NCBI GenBank assembly: GCA_028751875.1
Contig: CM054140.1
Span: forward strand, 15,883,212 to 15,947,211
Source of the DNA: Rapana venosa
Lineage: Eukaryota > Mollusca > Gastropoda > Neogastropoda > Muricidae
Reading direction: 5' to 3'
DNA length: 64,000 nucleotides
Translations under genes and position numbers: made by a program
Part shown: piece by piece, positions 25,691 through 39,618 of the stretch
Layout: the number at the start of each line of letters is the position of its first letter
Numbering within the stretch: the stretch's first letter is position 1
Notes under the pieces: generated by a model
Seen by the model: the letters and a program-made list of their open reading frames with translations, nothing else
What the model was told of the DNA's origin: nothing
The model's database searches: none

Positions 25691-26654
25691 CAGAATATTC
25701 CCATCTTATTACTCTGAGGCTGACAGGAAGAAGACCACAGATGAGGTCATTGACAGTCATTCTGCGTGCTGTGATTAAAGCGGCAAGCTGCAAGGCACGC
25801 CACACGTGTACATTGTATACACACGCAGGACACGACACAGGCAAAGCCGACAGACAGCCAGACAGCTTAGCTAGACAGCCAGCCAGACGGCTTATGTCAT
25901 GTTGGCACCACACGTCAATGGAGCGTGAGCCGCGTTCATCCGACTGTTAGCCCGTGGCCAACTGGGCTTCTGTCTGGCTCTGTCAGGCGTGATGTCTGTC
26001 TGCTAACCTGTATACAAGTGTGGTTGTGGTTTGCTTGTGTGTGTGTGTGTTTGTTTGTTTAGGCTTTTTTGTGTGTGTGTTTGTTTGTTTAGGCTTTTTG
26101 TGTGTGTGTGTGTCGTTTGTTTGGGTTGGTTGGATTGTTTTTTTTGTTGGTTGGTTTTCGTTGGTTGGGTGGTGGGTTTCGTGTTGATTTAAGTTCTGGT
26201 TTGTTGGTTGTTTCTCGTTTGGTTGGTTGGTTGTTTGTTCTGTGTGTTTGTTGTGTGTGTTTGTTGTTTGTGTCTGTATGTGTGTGCGGGGGGGGGGGGG
26301 GGGGGGGTGGATTTCCGAAGATTTCTGAACAATCTGAATGGAGCGAATGGATGGTTGGTTGTATGAATGAATGATGTGTTGAGCGCGCATAAATGTTTCC
26401 CTCCCGTAGGTGTGAGTCATTGATTCTGATGCTGGTCTCTGGTGATGCACTCTCTGATTAACGCTCGTGTCAAGTGCATGTTTGGTAGAAGCAGTCCTCT
26501 GTTCTTGTAAGATTGGTACATGCTTTAAGTAGTGATCAGTGTACAAAACATTCTGACTACTTCTTCAAGTCAGGCCCAGCGCATCCGACTTCGGCACAAG
26601 AGAGAAATGTTATCTTTTAAGTCTTTCTGTGGGGGAAAACAAAGGCAGGAGAAT

Positions 26655-26790
26655 GCACCAAGAAGGCAGAAAACAGACAAGGAGGAGGTGACAGGAAGGA
26701 AAGGCAGAAACAAGGAAAGTGATAGAAAAGATGAAATTTCTAGCACAGAATTTCCAGAATGTGGGGATGCTATTTATACTGATAGGTCCC
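26655..26790 (+). repeat. Dispersed repeat D, copy 1
   Basis: gaggaggtgacaggaaggaa, ggcagaaacaagg, tctagcacagaatttccaga and ggggatgctatttatactga match a copy at 50094-50225 in the same orientation and order. There is no tRNA-like head nearby. The family identity is unknown. Confidence 0.75.
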
Positions 26791-28158
26791 CCCCCCCATG
26801 GGGAAATTCTGAATACTATTATTCCAGTTTCCCATTTAACTAGCTAGGGATAGTATCCATCGACATAAATCTTTCCTGGTCTGGTAATCCTGATCTCCTC
26901 CTCCTCCTCCTCCTGTACATCGCGGGTTGTGACACCTTGGAATAAAGAGCCACGCAATGCCAGTCAGAGACGTGTAAGAAACGAAACAACACAAAACAAA
27001 ACAACTTTGGCAGGAGTCCCGATTTAAAAGAAAAGAAGAAGAAGAAAGAAAGACAGAAAAGAGAAAGCGGAAAGATTTGACATGATAAATGCAGTCACGG
27101 TTTAAAAAAGCGAGAAAGAAAGAAAGAAAGAAAGGATCGCATATGCATATGCAAGTTCTGTCGGAAATGGGAAGGGAGAGAGAGAGTGGGGAAAGGGTGG
27201 GGTGTCTCTAGGGAGAGGAAAAGAATGGTATTGTGGAGAGGCGAGAGATGATGAATCACTACACACCGTCCCTAATCATTGGCAAAACACACAGGTCGCC
27301 ACAGCCATCAGCAACATCACAGTGAGAGAGAGAGAGAGTTTATGGGATCTGTCAGTTGGGTGTCCAGAATAGAAAAGCAGGTGTCTTTAGCCCTCGAGGC
27401 ATCTGTTTTTAGGCCAAGAGAGGTGGGGAGGTAGAGAGCACAATAGTTCGCCCAATTAAGAGAATAAAGGCACAAGACGCCAGGCACAGCTTTTTCCTCG
27501 TGGGAATTGTCGGTGTATTTGTGTGTGTGTGTGTGTGCTTTTCTTCTGAAATCCTGCGCTGAAAATGTCCTGACTGCTTTTTTTTTTTTAAACCCCAACT
27601 GCTTTTTCTTTTGCTGTTGTTTTGTCAACTTTTTGTTTATTTCTTGTCTTTCCAACCCCTCCCCCGTGTGCCCTTCGCTTTCTCCTGCATCCAAAAAATA
27701 ACCCAACCAAAATTAAACAAATATATGTTGTTTGTTCTGGTGATCGTAATAAAAATACCAACGCTTTGGCAATATGCCCTGTTATTTACTGCAGTAGCCC
27801 ACTTTGACTGCCTGCAGGAATTTAAACAATGAACACAGCGATTTCATCAACGATTTTCTTAAGAGTACAGCTTTACGGAGTAAAGTATTCAACAAGATGG
27901 ATGATATGAAAGGTGGTGGTTATTTTCAAATCCAGTCTGGTTGTGTGACCAAGAGAGAGAGAGAGAGAGAAAGTCGCTTTGAGGACCTTGCCACAGTGTG
28001 ATCTGACGCGTGTGCACATTCTCAGAAGTGGACCACAACAAACAAGCGCTTCATTGAAAGCTTGGGTTTCCTTGCCATGCTTAGCTATGCCCAGTTATGC
28101 TATGCATGCGTCGAGGGGAAACTGACTCAATAATCCTGTCACTTCCCTTTTTTAGGTC

Positions 28159-28196
<38 letters not shown>

Positions 28197-28303
28197 TGCT
28201 TTTGCTTGCAGTCTTGATTCTTGAACACGTACATAGGCGGAGTTGGTTTGGGAGTTGTTTGTTTGTCAGGGTTTTTTTTTGTTTTGTTGGTTTCGGTGGG
28301 TTC

Positions 28304-28334
<31 letters not shown>

Positions 28335-29957
28335 AAATAAAATAAAATAAAAATTGTAGGTCAATGGCCAGACACTTGTTAAACGAATGTTGACTTTTTT
28401 GGTCTGGATTTAAAATGAGCTTTTATAAAACTTGTTCAGATAATATTACCCAATTTCTTATTCTTTCTTGTACTTTTTTTCTGTAGCCTCCTTTGGCATT
28501 GAATGTTGACCTCAACCCAAGGTATGTAATATATAAATCATTACTCTGTATTGTTTCAGGGGGAAACCAACTTTTTTTTTTGGAGGGGGGTGGAGTCAAA
28601 TGTCTTGTCATTTTAGTACAATAGACATGTATATAGTTATACATACTGTGAGGATAACACTAACCTCATTCTACAAAAGGATAGTAGCAACAGCCAAAAA
28701 AAAAAAATGCAACATTTCTGTAAGAGTGTGGGCGCAATCCACAGCTACACAAACTGACAGTATCAACTACAACAGCTAAAGTTAACATTTATCATTTTCT
28801 AAGAGGTGAAAGAGACTGCTATGCGAGACCCATGAACAATTACTTGGCAGGGGACCCATGAAGAGGAAACTCTTTCCTTTCTGGATATCTATCTAGATCT
28901 GTTTAAAGCAAGAGGAAAATCCTGTACTTCATAACTGCACGGCCTTCAAGGCTCTCTCATCTCCTCCTATACATGTATGAGCTCACAGGAAAACGAAGCC
29001 AGGTTGTGAAAGGGATGGAGCAGAAGGAGGTGTGTGGGTGGAGAGGGGAGGGGAGGCTGGGGGTGCGCTTCCCTGGAGGCAGGAGATGTTTTAATGTGAG
29101 ATTTTTACAGAGATGATGAATCACTCGCAAAGCCTCTCTGATGATTGTAAAATGCATACGTCACTGGTGGGGGATGAATTAAAAAAAAAAAAAGTATACA
29201 CACACAGGTCGCAGGCTGTGATAAATCGTATCAAAAATTTGTCCTGTTGGTTTCCGAAGCTTGAAACAAATGAGGCAAGTGACCTATCTGCAATGTCATG
29301 TCTGGAAGACGAAGAAGGGAGAAGAAGAAAACTAAAGTTGCTGTCTTCCCTCGAGAGAGATGCTACATGTCATATAGGAGGTCTGCCTTCTTCATTGTCG
29401 ATGTTCAGCAAGGTGGGGGAGATTTAGTGGCTCGGCTTGACAGCAGCTCTGTCCTCTTAAAGGTCCTTGGAACTTTTGTCCATCAGTGGTTTGGGTTCTG
29501 GCCAGGCTGCTTGCCTGTAGTGTAGTGTAGGGGTCGTCAGGTGGACAGCGCTGCTGCAGGTGTTGATGTCTTCATTGCAGGAGCACACCTCAAACCTACC
29601 TACTCCAGATTTGCGGACATTGGGAAGTTTGTTGACTGTTATATCCAGTCATCAGCTTGAAGAGAATGATGTGGTTTGGTTTGTGTTTGGAGTAGCAGTT
29701 AGACTAGGTTGAATTTTGCCGTTGCTGGAAGGCCTTTAGTTTGATACTTTTACGTTTAGCTCATCTATACAGAATGTGTATCGATATGAAATGAAGCTGA
29801 CAGCTCATATAACGGATTGTTGCTGACTCGTTATATTCAGAAAGGTTACTATAGGACACTGCCTGCATATTAGTATTGTGTTTTGATGACATCCGTTGGA
29901 ACACAAGCAGAGCAGACAGTCTCCATCATCAGCTCATGCATGTTATGCTGGTTCAGT

Positions 29958-30410
29958 TACGGCAACCACAAGCCATCTGCTCATGCCATACTGGTTTATT
30001 TATATGGCTTTTATGCATGTCATACTGTTTTTGTTTTTATGGCAGTCACGAGTCATCATTATTGATGCCATACCGGTTTGTTTATGGCTTTGATGAGCCA
30101 TCGTCTCACTTCATACTGGTTTTTTTACGGCTTTACAAAGCCATCATCTCGTGCCATACTGGTTTATTTACGGCTTTGATGAGCCATCATCTTGTGCCAT
30201 ACTGGTTATTTGCGTCTTTACAAAGCCTTCATCTCGTGCCATACTGGTTTTTATTTACGGCTTTAAAAAGCCATCATTTCACTTTATGCTGGTTTATTTC
30301 ATGCCATACTGGTTTATTTACGGCTTCCAAAAAGAAATAATCTCACGTCGTGCTCGTTTATTTACAGCTTTAAAAAGCCATCTCGTCATACTGGTTTACT
30401 TTCGGCAGCC
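29958..30410. repeat. Minisatellite of about 45-57-bp units, about nine copies
   Basis: Recurring blocks gccatactggtttatttacg, gctttgatgagccatcatct and variants (gctttacaaagcc, gctttaaaaagcc) repeat with variable spacing. The variation around gctttNNNNNagcc keeps a small inverted-repeat character. A 154-codon frame across it is a product of the array. Confidence 0.85.
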
Positions 30411-33056
30411 ACGAGCCTCGTACGAAGTCAGCTAGAACAGTGGTGTGTGTGTGTGTGTGCAGCAGAGGAAGACTTAACAACCCCAGCACAATTCACTCTT
30501 TGTTCTTTCGTTTCAAACAGGCTGCAGAATGGTATTGTTATTTAGTCGTTTTTAGAACATGGACCCCCTTTTTTTCCCCCGTTGTTGTTCCCCTGATGGC
30601 TTGGGAAAATCCAGCCGCACGTCAGCTGCTTATAAATCACAACGTCTGCGAGCGGATTGCTTCTCACTGGGGTGAACTGCGCCAAGCCAGCAGAGTGATA
30701 ATAGTGAATAGCAGAAAAGCGTGCGTTTTGTCCGCAAAAACTATCAGATTGGCACCTTCCATTGCAGGTTTTTTGGATGGGTTTTGTTGTTGTTGTTGTT
30801 TTATTTTTGGTCTCGTCTATTCAGATTTATTGTTTCTGAGCTCTTTAAGTTGTTCCCCATCTGTATTCGATCCCAGCTGTCGTGAGATGGAGCAATAGAG
30901 AGTGTTAAAATGTCCCTATGTCTGACAAGCCTTCTGATGGATAGGTTGCCCTCTGCTGCAGGCTTTGGCCTCATTGCTTTTGAAGTGAGTTGTCAAAAGG
31001 ATTCTCTGCCCTTTCTTCCTCCTCCTCCGCTTCTGTCCCATGATCCGAGTTTTACGATGTCTTCTAGTCCAAGTGATTTCAATAGCACATGTAGTGTTAG
31101 TCTGGGTATTGGCATCTATGCGAAACGGGCATTTATGTGAAACGTTTTTTCTTGAATTGTTTTCCCCTTGAGTGTTTTGTGAACTGCTGGCTCAAAATAT
31201 TGGAAGTCATTAAAATTTTGTGACGGGGTACAGTGCTCCCCCCCCCCCCCCCCCCCCACCCCTGTTGTAGTCATCTTTGTGTAGACAAAGTCAATTAATC
31301 GTGACGTTTGTAACCCCATAGGTCATGTATTGGTCCTGGTGTAGGAAAATGAACCATTTGATGCATTTTGGAGGTTGTGTTGTAAACTGATTTGAACGTA
31401 GTACTCATTACAAATCCACGAAGATGACAACTGAAAGGAAGCACTGTAGTCTGTCACCATGTAGCAATAAGGATTGACATATCTTGTAAACTAGGGGACA
31501 TGTAACTTTGAGTAACAAACTGGAGGGCCGAAGATTTGCTTGTACTCGGCTGAGGGGCTGTTGACTTACCAGTGAAAAACGGTTCCACGGTTGGGGTCTT
31601 TATAGTTCGTGGCGGGAGGTTTTGTTTCTTTGGGTTGGTTTTTTGTTTGTTGTTGTTTGGTTGGTTTTGTTGTTGTTTGTGTGTTTTGTTTTGTTTGGGG
31701 GGGGGGGGGGGGGGTGTGTGATTCTGTCTTTTTATTCCGACGGCAAACTTCGGAACTGATGATGCAGAGTAATGAGCCATTAGATTGTGGAGGTTTCGAG
31801 TTGGTTATTTTGTTGTTGCTGGATTGGTGTGTTTTTTCACTTGCAGTAAACTGTCAAGAGTATGGATAGAGTATGACAGATGCGCACAGGTCACAGACGA
31901 TCTGAAACCGTTTCTATTGACAACAACGTCAGGCGAGGAAATCAGGCATAACAGACACCCTTACCTCTTTTTTTTTTCTTTTTTTTTATAATTGGTATTC
32001 TTTTTGGGGCCACGGTCTATTGACAGGCCTTTGGTTACGGACTATTTGGGCTTGCAGGCGTGTGTATGGCGCAGACACTCCAGGGCAAAATCCTTTTGGC
32101 AAGGCATTGGCCTATACTATACCTTCACTGTGCAAGTGTATAGGCATGGCGTGGTGAAGACTTGATGGCTGTAGCAGTCTACAATCCTCCCCTTTTCTCT
32201 CGTAAATCACGGCCCGCTGCCTGCATTTTGGGGAAGAAGAAGAAGAAGATGGGTATATAGTAGAAAGCGTGCTATAGGAGGTAGTAGTAGAGGAAGAAGA
32301 AGACGACGAGGAAGACTTGCTGGGCCGTAGTAAGGTTGGCAATACAAAGGGGGGGGGGGGGGGGGGGGGGGGTGGCAAAGTGCTTCTTTGGGACCACAAA
32401 ACACCGCCAACCTAGCCAGCATTCACTGACAGCAGTTGTCGGCACTCAATAGTTTTCACAGACAAAGGCCGTTTCCTTCTTTCTCTTTCTGTCTCTTGTT
32501 TTTTAACTCCCCCTCCCCACCCCCTTCCTCTCTCTCTCTCTCTCCCTCTCCCTCTCTCATCCAGTTTTGGGCCGTAGAGTCTAGTCTAGGTAGGGGCCGG
32601 GGGTAGGTAGGCCTAGGCTATGTAGTTGGGTGCCTTCAAAGGAGGAGGAGGAGAGGAGCTAGGCGTGCTGACTGGTAGAGAGCAAATTACAGGGGAGGCA
32701 GGGAGGGAGGGATGTCTTTTGTAGTCAAACGTCCCTCAGTTCTCCCTTCCTCCCCACGAAGAGGGGGGAGTTCGGGCCGTCAGGAGAGAGTGTACAAATC
32801 AGGCGGGAGAGTGACAGTGAATTACAGGGTTAGCTTCATCTGGCTTCCTTTCTCGGGAGTTTTTTTTAAATTTTTTTTATTGAGTGGTGGGTTTGTGTGT
32901 GGGGTTTTTTGTGTGTGGTTACTTTCTAACCCCCTTTCCCCATTGTGTCAAAAATGTGTGTGAGAGAGAGAGAGTAGTGTGTGTGTAAAAAGTTTAGATG
33001 TTGAGTGTGCATGTAATGATGCTCAGAGAGGGAGAAGGAAACTTGGTTCCCTTTAC

Positions 33057-33057
<1 letters not shown>

Positions 33058-33113
<56 letters not shown>
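33058..33113. repeat. (AT)n microsatellite
   Basis: About 55 bp of pure TA. Confidence 0.98.
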
Positions 33114-33115
<2 letters not shown>

Positions 33116-33377
33116 ATCTTATGGGTTTTTAGTTGTTTTCCTGATTTCTTTACGAGACAGACCCTTACCTCTTTTACGAGACAGAGGCCTGTTTCTACTC
33201 TTTTGGTGTGGGTGTGTGTGTGTGTTCCTGGTCTTTTTTTTCTTTAGATAACAATCGCATCGGTAAAGTGGGTGAAGCGCGACAGTCTTCAAGGTATACC
33301 CATATTTTTTTAAAAACTCACTGTGGGTAGGAGCGGGCTGCATTCCGACCCTCCCCCCTCCCCTCCCCCATACCGAA

Positions 33378-33452
33378 TACTCTTACGGAATTTGAACCCA
33401 CAACTTCCAGCTAGAAATCCAACGCACCAACCACTGCGCCATGGTGGCTTGT
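33378..33452 (-). mobile_element. tRNA-like SINE head
   Basis: The reverse complement contains CCACCATGGCGCAGTGGTTG (A-box-like) and GTGGGTTCAAATTCCG (B-box-like) about 35 nt apart. A GC-rich tail continues to about 33320. It is a different head sequence from SINE-A and SINE-B. A decayed tRNA pseudogene is an alternative. Confidence 0.55.
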
Positions 33453-34493
33453 CCAAGTGCCTCCTTATCTGTTTACCGTTTCCTCCATCTTCTGGTAATA
33501 ATGTCCACCATTGTGTTCTAAGCTAAAGTCTTAACGCAGTGAGATAATGGCAACACTGATATAAACTGTCAGCGCCATGATTGAGTGATTTGATTGATTG
33601 ATTGATTGACACTTGTGTATTCTTCTGTTCTTATTCTCTGTTATACCCTCTTGCTGGTAGGAACAATTTTGTTCCAAGGGATATCTTCAGTCAATTCTAA
33701 GAGTATTGCATGGAAGTGGACTCGCATCTCTTCTTCCCAAAGATGCTACAAAGTTCTGTTATTATGTTTGGCAGAAGTAAAGGCTCTTTTCGTCTTGGGG
33801 TGGGGGTTGGCCCTGGGTACCAAAAAATACGAGAAAGGGAGAGAGAAAAGCGTGTGTCTCCTTTCCGTTTTCCAGACCAAAACATCTTTTAGAAAACTTT
33901 TAGGACAGTACTAGGAAGAAACAGAACAACATCAACAACAACAACCATTTCAGGTTGATTCCACGGTTCTGAATAAAAGTTCCGTGTTAGCCACCTTGGG
34001 TACAAACAAGCTCCTGGCTACTCGATTGAAAACTGGAGTAAAACGTAACTGGAGAAATACACAGCAGACACATTGACTGACAAACGGACGGACGGACATA
34101 CAGACAGACAGACAGTGCCGCCCTACAGAGGAAGGGGAGGGGGCCTGGAGAGAGAGAAGGGGGGGGGGGGGGATGTGCGACTAGGTGCAAATGATGGCTC
34201 TTAATTCTTTTCCCACCCGTTCAGAATAAAGGGCTGGGGGGAAGAAAAAAGCGGGTTGATATGAGGGTACTACCCTATCTCTCTCTCTTCCTCCCTCTCC
34301 CTCTGCGCCTCCGTTGGGCCGTTCTCTCCATCCTCGGTCCTAATGATTAAACGAGGGAGGGATAGAGAGAGAGAAAGGAGAAGGAAAAAAAAGAGGAATT
34401 AAAAAACACACAAAACCCGTCCAGATTTAGATGAGTCCCAAGGGGCAGCAGATAAAGAGCGTGAGTAATGTGGAAAGCCGTCTGAAAGAGCCT

Positions 34494-34537
<44 letters not shown>

Positions 34538-34668
34538 GTGTGTGTGTGTGTTCTGGTTTCTTTCTGTTGTCTGTCTGTCTGTCTGTCCTCACACCCCGCC
34601 CTCATTTGTGCAGTGTCCCCATTATTGTGTCTTTTAGAAGTATAGCTGTTTTTGTTTCATTTTTGTGT

Positions 34669-34683
<15 letters not shown>

Positions 34684-34755
<72 letters not shown>
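34684..34755. repeat. (CT)n microsatellite, about 70 bp
   Basis: Pure CT array ending in (CTAT)2. A (GT)n array at 34498-34552 lies about 130 bp upstream. Confidence 0.98.
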
Positions 34756-34761
<6 letters not shown>

Positions 34762-35384
34762 CCAAAAATACACGAGAAATGGGAGTAAGGAGAAAAGAAG
34801 ACAGCAGAACGTATTTTTCCTCTGGTTGAGAGCAAAAAACCTGGAGAGAGACACACAGACAGACAGACAGACAGAGACGGAGAGAATCTTTGGTGGAGGC
34901 GTGAAGAAACAGTGCTGACGAGAAGAGGACAAAGGGGGCCAGTGTGTCTGTGTGTGTGAGAAAGGAAAGAAAAGAAAAGGAAGAAGAGGGAGAGGAAAAG
35001 AACGAAATGGAAAAAAAAAAAGAAAGGGGGAAAAATAAATAACTTAAAAAAAAAACAACCAACACCAAAAAAGAAAGAAAGAAAAAGCCACCAAGACAGA
35101 CAGAGGGGCTGTTGTGATCACTGTGAAAGCTTTGCAGGGGTCGTTAGGTAAGAAAGGGATTGGAAAGACTTGTGGGGAGGGGGGATCTAGGATGAGGAGG
35201 AGGAGGTGTGATGAAGGTGATGATGGAGGAGAGGCCGTAACAGCATCAGAATCTAGCAGCAAAGGCACCCCCCACCCCTACCCCCACCTACCCACCCCCT
35301 TATCTTACTTTCTCCTCCCTTCCCCTCCCTCCTGCCCTACCCTCCTCCCTCCCTTTCTACTCCCATAGGCCCCTGCGCCCGCCA

Positions 35385-35590
35385 AAGCCCCGCGCCACAG
35401 GGGGAAGGCGGAGTAATTGAAAATGTAGAGGTTCCTAATCACTGTCAACTAAGAGCAAATTGGACTCGAGTCGCGCATTATTTCCCGCCTTTCCCTCGCA
35501 GCCTAATACAATTTCCCGCGGATTAATCTGCTAAAAACGCTGCGGCCCTGCCGGCGTTCCCTAGGGAGTAGCTAGGGTCTAGCGTAGCCG
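35385..35590. promoter_or_regulatory. Candidate regulatory element (E2F-like and TAATC motifs)
   Basis: A GC-rich, non-repetitive island between simple-repeat blocks. It has two E2F-like sites (TTTCCCGCC 35481-35489, TTTCCCGCG 35512-35520), the second directly joined to GGATTAATC (35520-35528), a K50/OTX-type homeodomain motif. Overall it looks like a conserved non-coding element about 4 kb upstream of exon a. Motif content alone is weak evidence. Confidence 0.35.
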
Positions 35591-35709
35591 AGCTGCCTTC
35601 ACTTTTACTAGGGGGTGGGGTTGGGGGGGAGCTGTGTGGTGGTGGCGGTGGTGTTGGTTTTTCGTTTTTCTCCTGTGTGAGAGAGAGAGGTGTTTTGAAA
35701 ATATACGTT

Positions 35710-35740
<31 letters not shown>

Positions 35741-35820
35741 CAGACAGACAGACAGAGAAAGAAAGAAAGAGAGGCTGAAGCTGTGTTTTGAAAATGTGTG
35801 TGTGTGAGTAAGAGAGATCG

Positions 35821-35856
<36 letters not shown>

Positions 35857-36274
35857 CTGCCGTAACCGAGGCGGTGTGTTTTGATAATATACCACGAGCG
35901 CAGGCAGACTACTCCATTAAATCTCTGTTATTCCAGGGCTAGCGGAAGGTGCTGGTAGTGGTACCGTTTTTTATCGAAACTGTCAAAAGTTGCTCTGACA
36001 GATGTCCCTCCCACCCCCATCCCCCACCCCTCTTCCTACACGCATACACCAGGCACCACCCCGGCCTCCCACCCCCAACACACACACACACTTGAGTTTG
36101 AAGGGAATCGGAATCAGAAGTTGACTGGGTTCTGGCCCTAACCCCTTTTTGAAGTTGGATTACAAAGGTACGAGTATCAACATACTTCATAATGAATTTA
36201 ACTAATGTAGCAGAAATAACAGTCTAGCGGCAACAGTATCAGACATTTGCATCAAGAACTAGCAGATCTACATA

Positions 36275-36324
<50 letters not shown>

Positions 36325-36569
36325 ATGGAATACGCTAGATCGTACTTACAAACGATTCTCTCAACAAAACGAATCATGTAAATGGCACAGCTCGTCACAG
36401 TTTGTTGTTTTCTTTTTTAGTTTTGCAGTACATAAACCTATTTCTCTAAAACTTAACCAGATCTCAAATCCACCCATTGAACTATATATTGTACTACTGG
36501 TGTTCATATCAATTGCCCATGACTTCCTGAAGACTAAGATTGCAGTATCCCAACGCTAGGGGTGAAAGG

Positions 36570-37150
36570 AAAAGTCAAGACAGGGTGCATGGTATTCCAA
36601 GTGACAAAGTATCCCCGATGTCAGAATATGGCTACCTTAATGGTGGATTACATTTTTTTTTAAATTTAAAAACCACGTTTGCACACGCAAAATCTCGCGG
36701 AAAAGTCAAGGCAGGGTATATATGGTATACAGATTGACAAAATATCCTCCCAAGTCGGAAAAAAAAATTCGAACTGAATGTCAAAGTCCTTCGGATGAGA
36801 CTATAAACCGAGGCCCCGTGTGCGAACCCATGCAGAACATCTTGCGCACACGTTAAATCCTGTTCCGCTTTTCGAAAGAGTAGGCCATTGTGTACCGGTG
36901 GGAACAGATGACACAATTTACAAAACCGCATACACACGGGGACTGGATGTGTAAAAAAAAAAAAAAAAAAAAGCACCTGAGTGCTTATTCCATTATCCTC
37001 GGGGAAAAAATCATCTGAGCGCTTTGATTTGTTGCTTTACAAGATTCAGCACTATATAAATTCCATACATTATTATTATTATTATTAAGTCGGAATGTGG
37101 CTACCTTAATGGAGGGTGGACACGGCTGCATACGCAAACATCTCACCAGT
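36570..37150. repeat. Direct repeat of about 130 bp, second copy interrupted by SINE-B
   Basis: aaaagtcaagacagggtgca, gacaaagtatcc, gtcagaatatggctacctta recur as aaaagtcaaggcagggtata, gacaaaatatcc, gtcggaatgtggctacctta. The second copy is split between 36760 and 37087 by the SINE-B insertion. The duplication therefore predates the insertion. Confidence 0.75.
36762..37086 (+). mobile_element. SINE-B copy with ATT tail and target-site duplication
   Basis: The body contains GTCCTTCGGATGAGACTATA, GCAGAACATCTTGCGCACAC, GCTTTTCGAAAGAGTAGGCC and TTATTCCATTATCCTCGG, then a tail GATTCAGCACTATATAAATT ending in (ATT)n. It is flanked by AAGTCGGAA at 36752-36760 and 37087-37095. The sequences outside the duplication rejoin into a repeat unit also seen intact just upstream, so the insertion boundary is clear. 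The tRNA-like head is largely missing. Confidence 0.8.
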
Positions 37151-37902
37151 GGTGAACCTCGGAGCTCTAGACAAGGCAAGGAAGGGGAACGAGGGAAAAA
37201 AATCAACACACCTATCTTATAAATTGGACCCTGGACACAACGCGTAACATGTCTTTACACCTGAACATTGAAGGTTGTGGCATCACACCAAGGAAAGCCA
37301 ACAAAAAAAAATGGGGGGGGGGGGGGGGGGGGGTCTAAGAGGAGCAAGACCCAAATTCTAAAAAGAATAATCGAAATACCATTCTTCTTCGTCGAGCGGT
37401 CAGACAACAGCTATTGTTGATGGAAATAACCCTTTCCGTACCTTAACATTATATCAAATTCCTTTAGAGAAAAACCCGGGTTCATTCTATGGCCTTTTCA
37501 TACATTATTTATCATTCTTAGGAGGAAAACTCCGGATAGTCGTGTAGTTGTTCTAAAACCTCGCGTTTTTAAACCTAAGCGGTGTATGTTGAAAAGTCAG
37601 GAACGATAAGATTGCGCGCTGCTGTGTATGTATGACTGACTGCAATGACTGGCTCCCGAAAGAGGTGACATTTGCTTTTTACCCACAAAATCTAGCGCCA
37701 GACTCCAGACGGAAGAGAGATTGGGGAAGTCGAAAGAGATTGGGGGGTAGGGGGTGGGGTGGGGGATAGAGAGAGAGCGAGAGATACGGTGCCGATAAGA
37801 GCTGACAGGGAAAAAGATGGATGAAAAAAAGCGGAACCGCATGGAGATCAGAACAAAATGCGGAACTGCTTGATAGCGAAACATCTGCTGTTATCATTAT
37901 TT

Positions 37903-37904
<2 letters not shown>

Positions 37905-37971
<67 letters not shown>
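37905..37971. repeat. (CT)n microsatellite
   Basis: Pure CT array of about 66 bp. Confidence 0.98.
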
Positions 37972-37976
<5 letters not shown>

Positions 37977-38298
37977 CCTTTACTTCATTTTCTGGGACTG
38001 GAGCCCTGAGGGAGAGGAAGAAAGATTGGGTGGGGGAAGGGGTAGGGGAGAGGTGAGATGGGAAACGGGGGAAGAGCTTGTGATCAGATAGAGTGCCTGC
38101 CTTTGCGCAAGTGCACACAGCAAAGGTGTGTGTGTGTGTGTGTGAGTGTGTGAGAGAGAGAGAGAGAATGAAATGTGTGCTTGTGAATTATGGTATAGTG
38201 GTACGTGTGTGTGGTACGTACATAACTATCTTTAACCATACTTTTGTAATCTTTTTCAAAATCATTTTAAAGTCATTCACTTGTATGGCACGCGGGCG

Positions 38299-38334
<36 letters not shown>

Positions 38335-39291
38335 TGAGAGAAAAAGAGAGACAGACACACACAGACAGACACACACACAGCGACTGACAGAGCATGCTTT
38401 AGGAGCTTACCATGATGATCCAACTTTTTATCAGTGTCGGAAACTTCGCGATATGATTGCTGCATACAGTCAGTGACTGTGCGGAGACTAATGCTTTCAG
38501 CGTCTCTCGGCAGAACTGGATGGGCAGGTTCGCTTTGATGTGGAATTGATGGCGCAGGGCTGAGAGTTAATGACCATCAAATAATCATGATGGTGAACGG
38601 CGGTGGTTTAGCACCTTGCTCTGCGCACAAAGGCTCTGCTGTGTAGCAGGGCGCAATACACTCTATGAGAATGGCTACCACACCGTCGTTAAAGTTGAAT
38701 GCAGGTAGAGCAAGGGAAGTAGTGTTAGTGAACGTAAGAATACACGAGCATAGTGCACGCGCTCGCTCACTCACACGCGCGCATGCATACAAACACATGC
38801 ATGCACAGATGCACGCACACACACACGTTCATTGTGATGAAGAAGTACTGACTAAAATGATATCGGAATCCATCAAAATGAGCGCATCTTGGCTTAGAAA
38901 AAAATACTTGTAAAAATCGACCTCGATAAGTGTGTGTGTGTGTGTGTGTGTTAGAAGACACACATTACGCCAACTATCATGGTCTCCCCAAAAGTTAAAT
39001 GAGCTCTTTTGGGACTTTTTGTTTCGAAGAGATGTGGGGGTTTCTTGGGGTTTTTTTGGTTATGTTGTGTGTGTGTGTGGGGGGGGGGGGGGGGGGGGGG
39101 TCGCAGAATACACATGGGATATTCCACACATTCTCTGTTTGATCTTCAGGAAACTCGGTCGGAACTAAAAAGGAGAAAGGTGGTAGGGATTGATGGATAA
39201 AGCGACTGACTGATGTATGAAATCTCCCATAGGAACAGTGCAACACAGCAGACTAGATAGTAATTTAAGTTACCCTTCATGGGATGATTAA

Positions 39292-39618
<327 letters not shown>

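Larger units (their letters stand above)
18706..29957. other. No gene seen: unique, simple-repeat and SINE-fragment DNA
   Basis: Outside the listed repeats this stretch is ordinary non-coding sequence with GT/CA, CT and AT arrays and several G/C runs (near 20800, 22490, 26289 and 28304). No frame resembles a known protein. Confidence 0.6.

Noticed and set aside
25983..26546. 187-codon open frame on the - strand
   Set aside because: It is the complement of GT/GGTT-rich low-complexity sequence and gives Gln/Thr/Asn/His-rich noise. No splice or domain evidence.
29876..30340. 154-codon open frame that looked like a repeat protein
   Set aside because: It follows the minisatellite units, with frame changes between neighbouring frames giving equally long products. 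No start context or splice sites.
30440..30898. 152-codon open frame with partly ordinary amino-acid composition
   Set aside because: No family recognised, it passes through a (GTT)n tract giving poly-Cys, and no supported exon boundaries.
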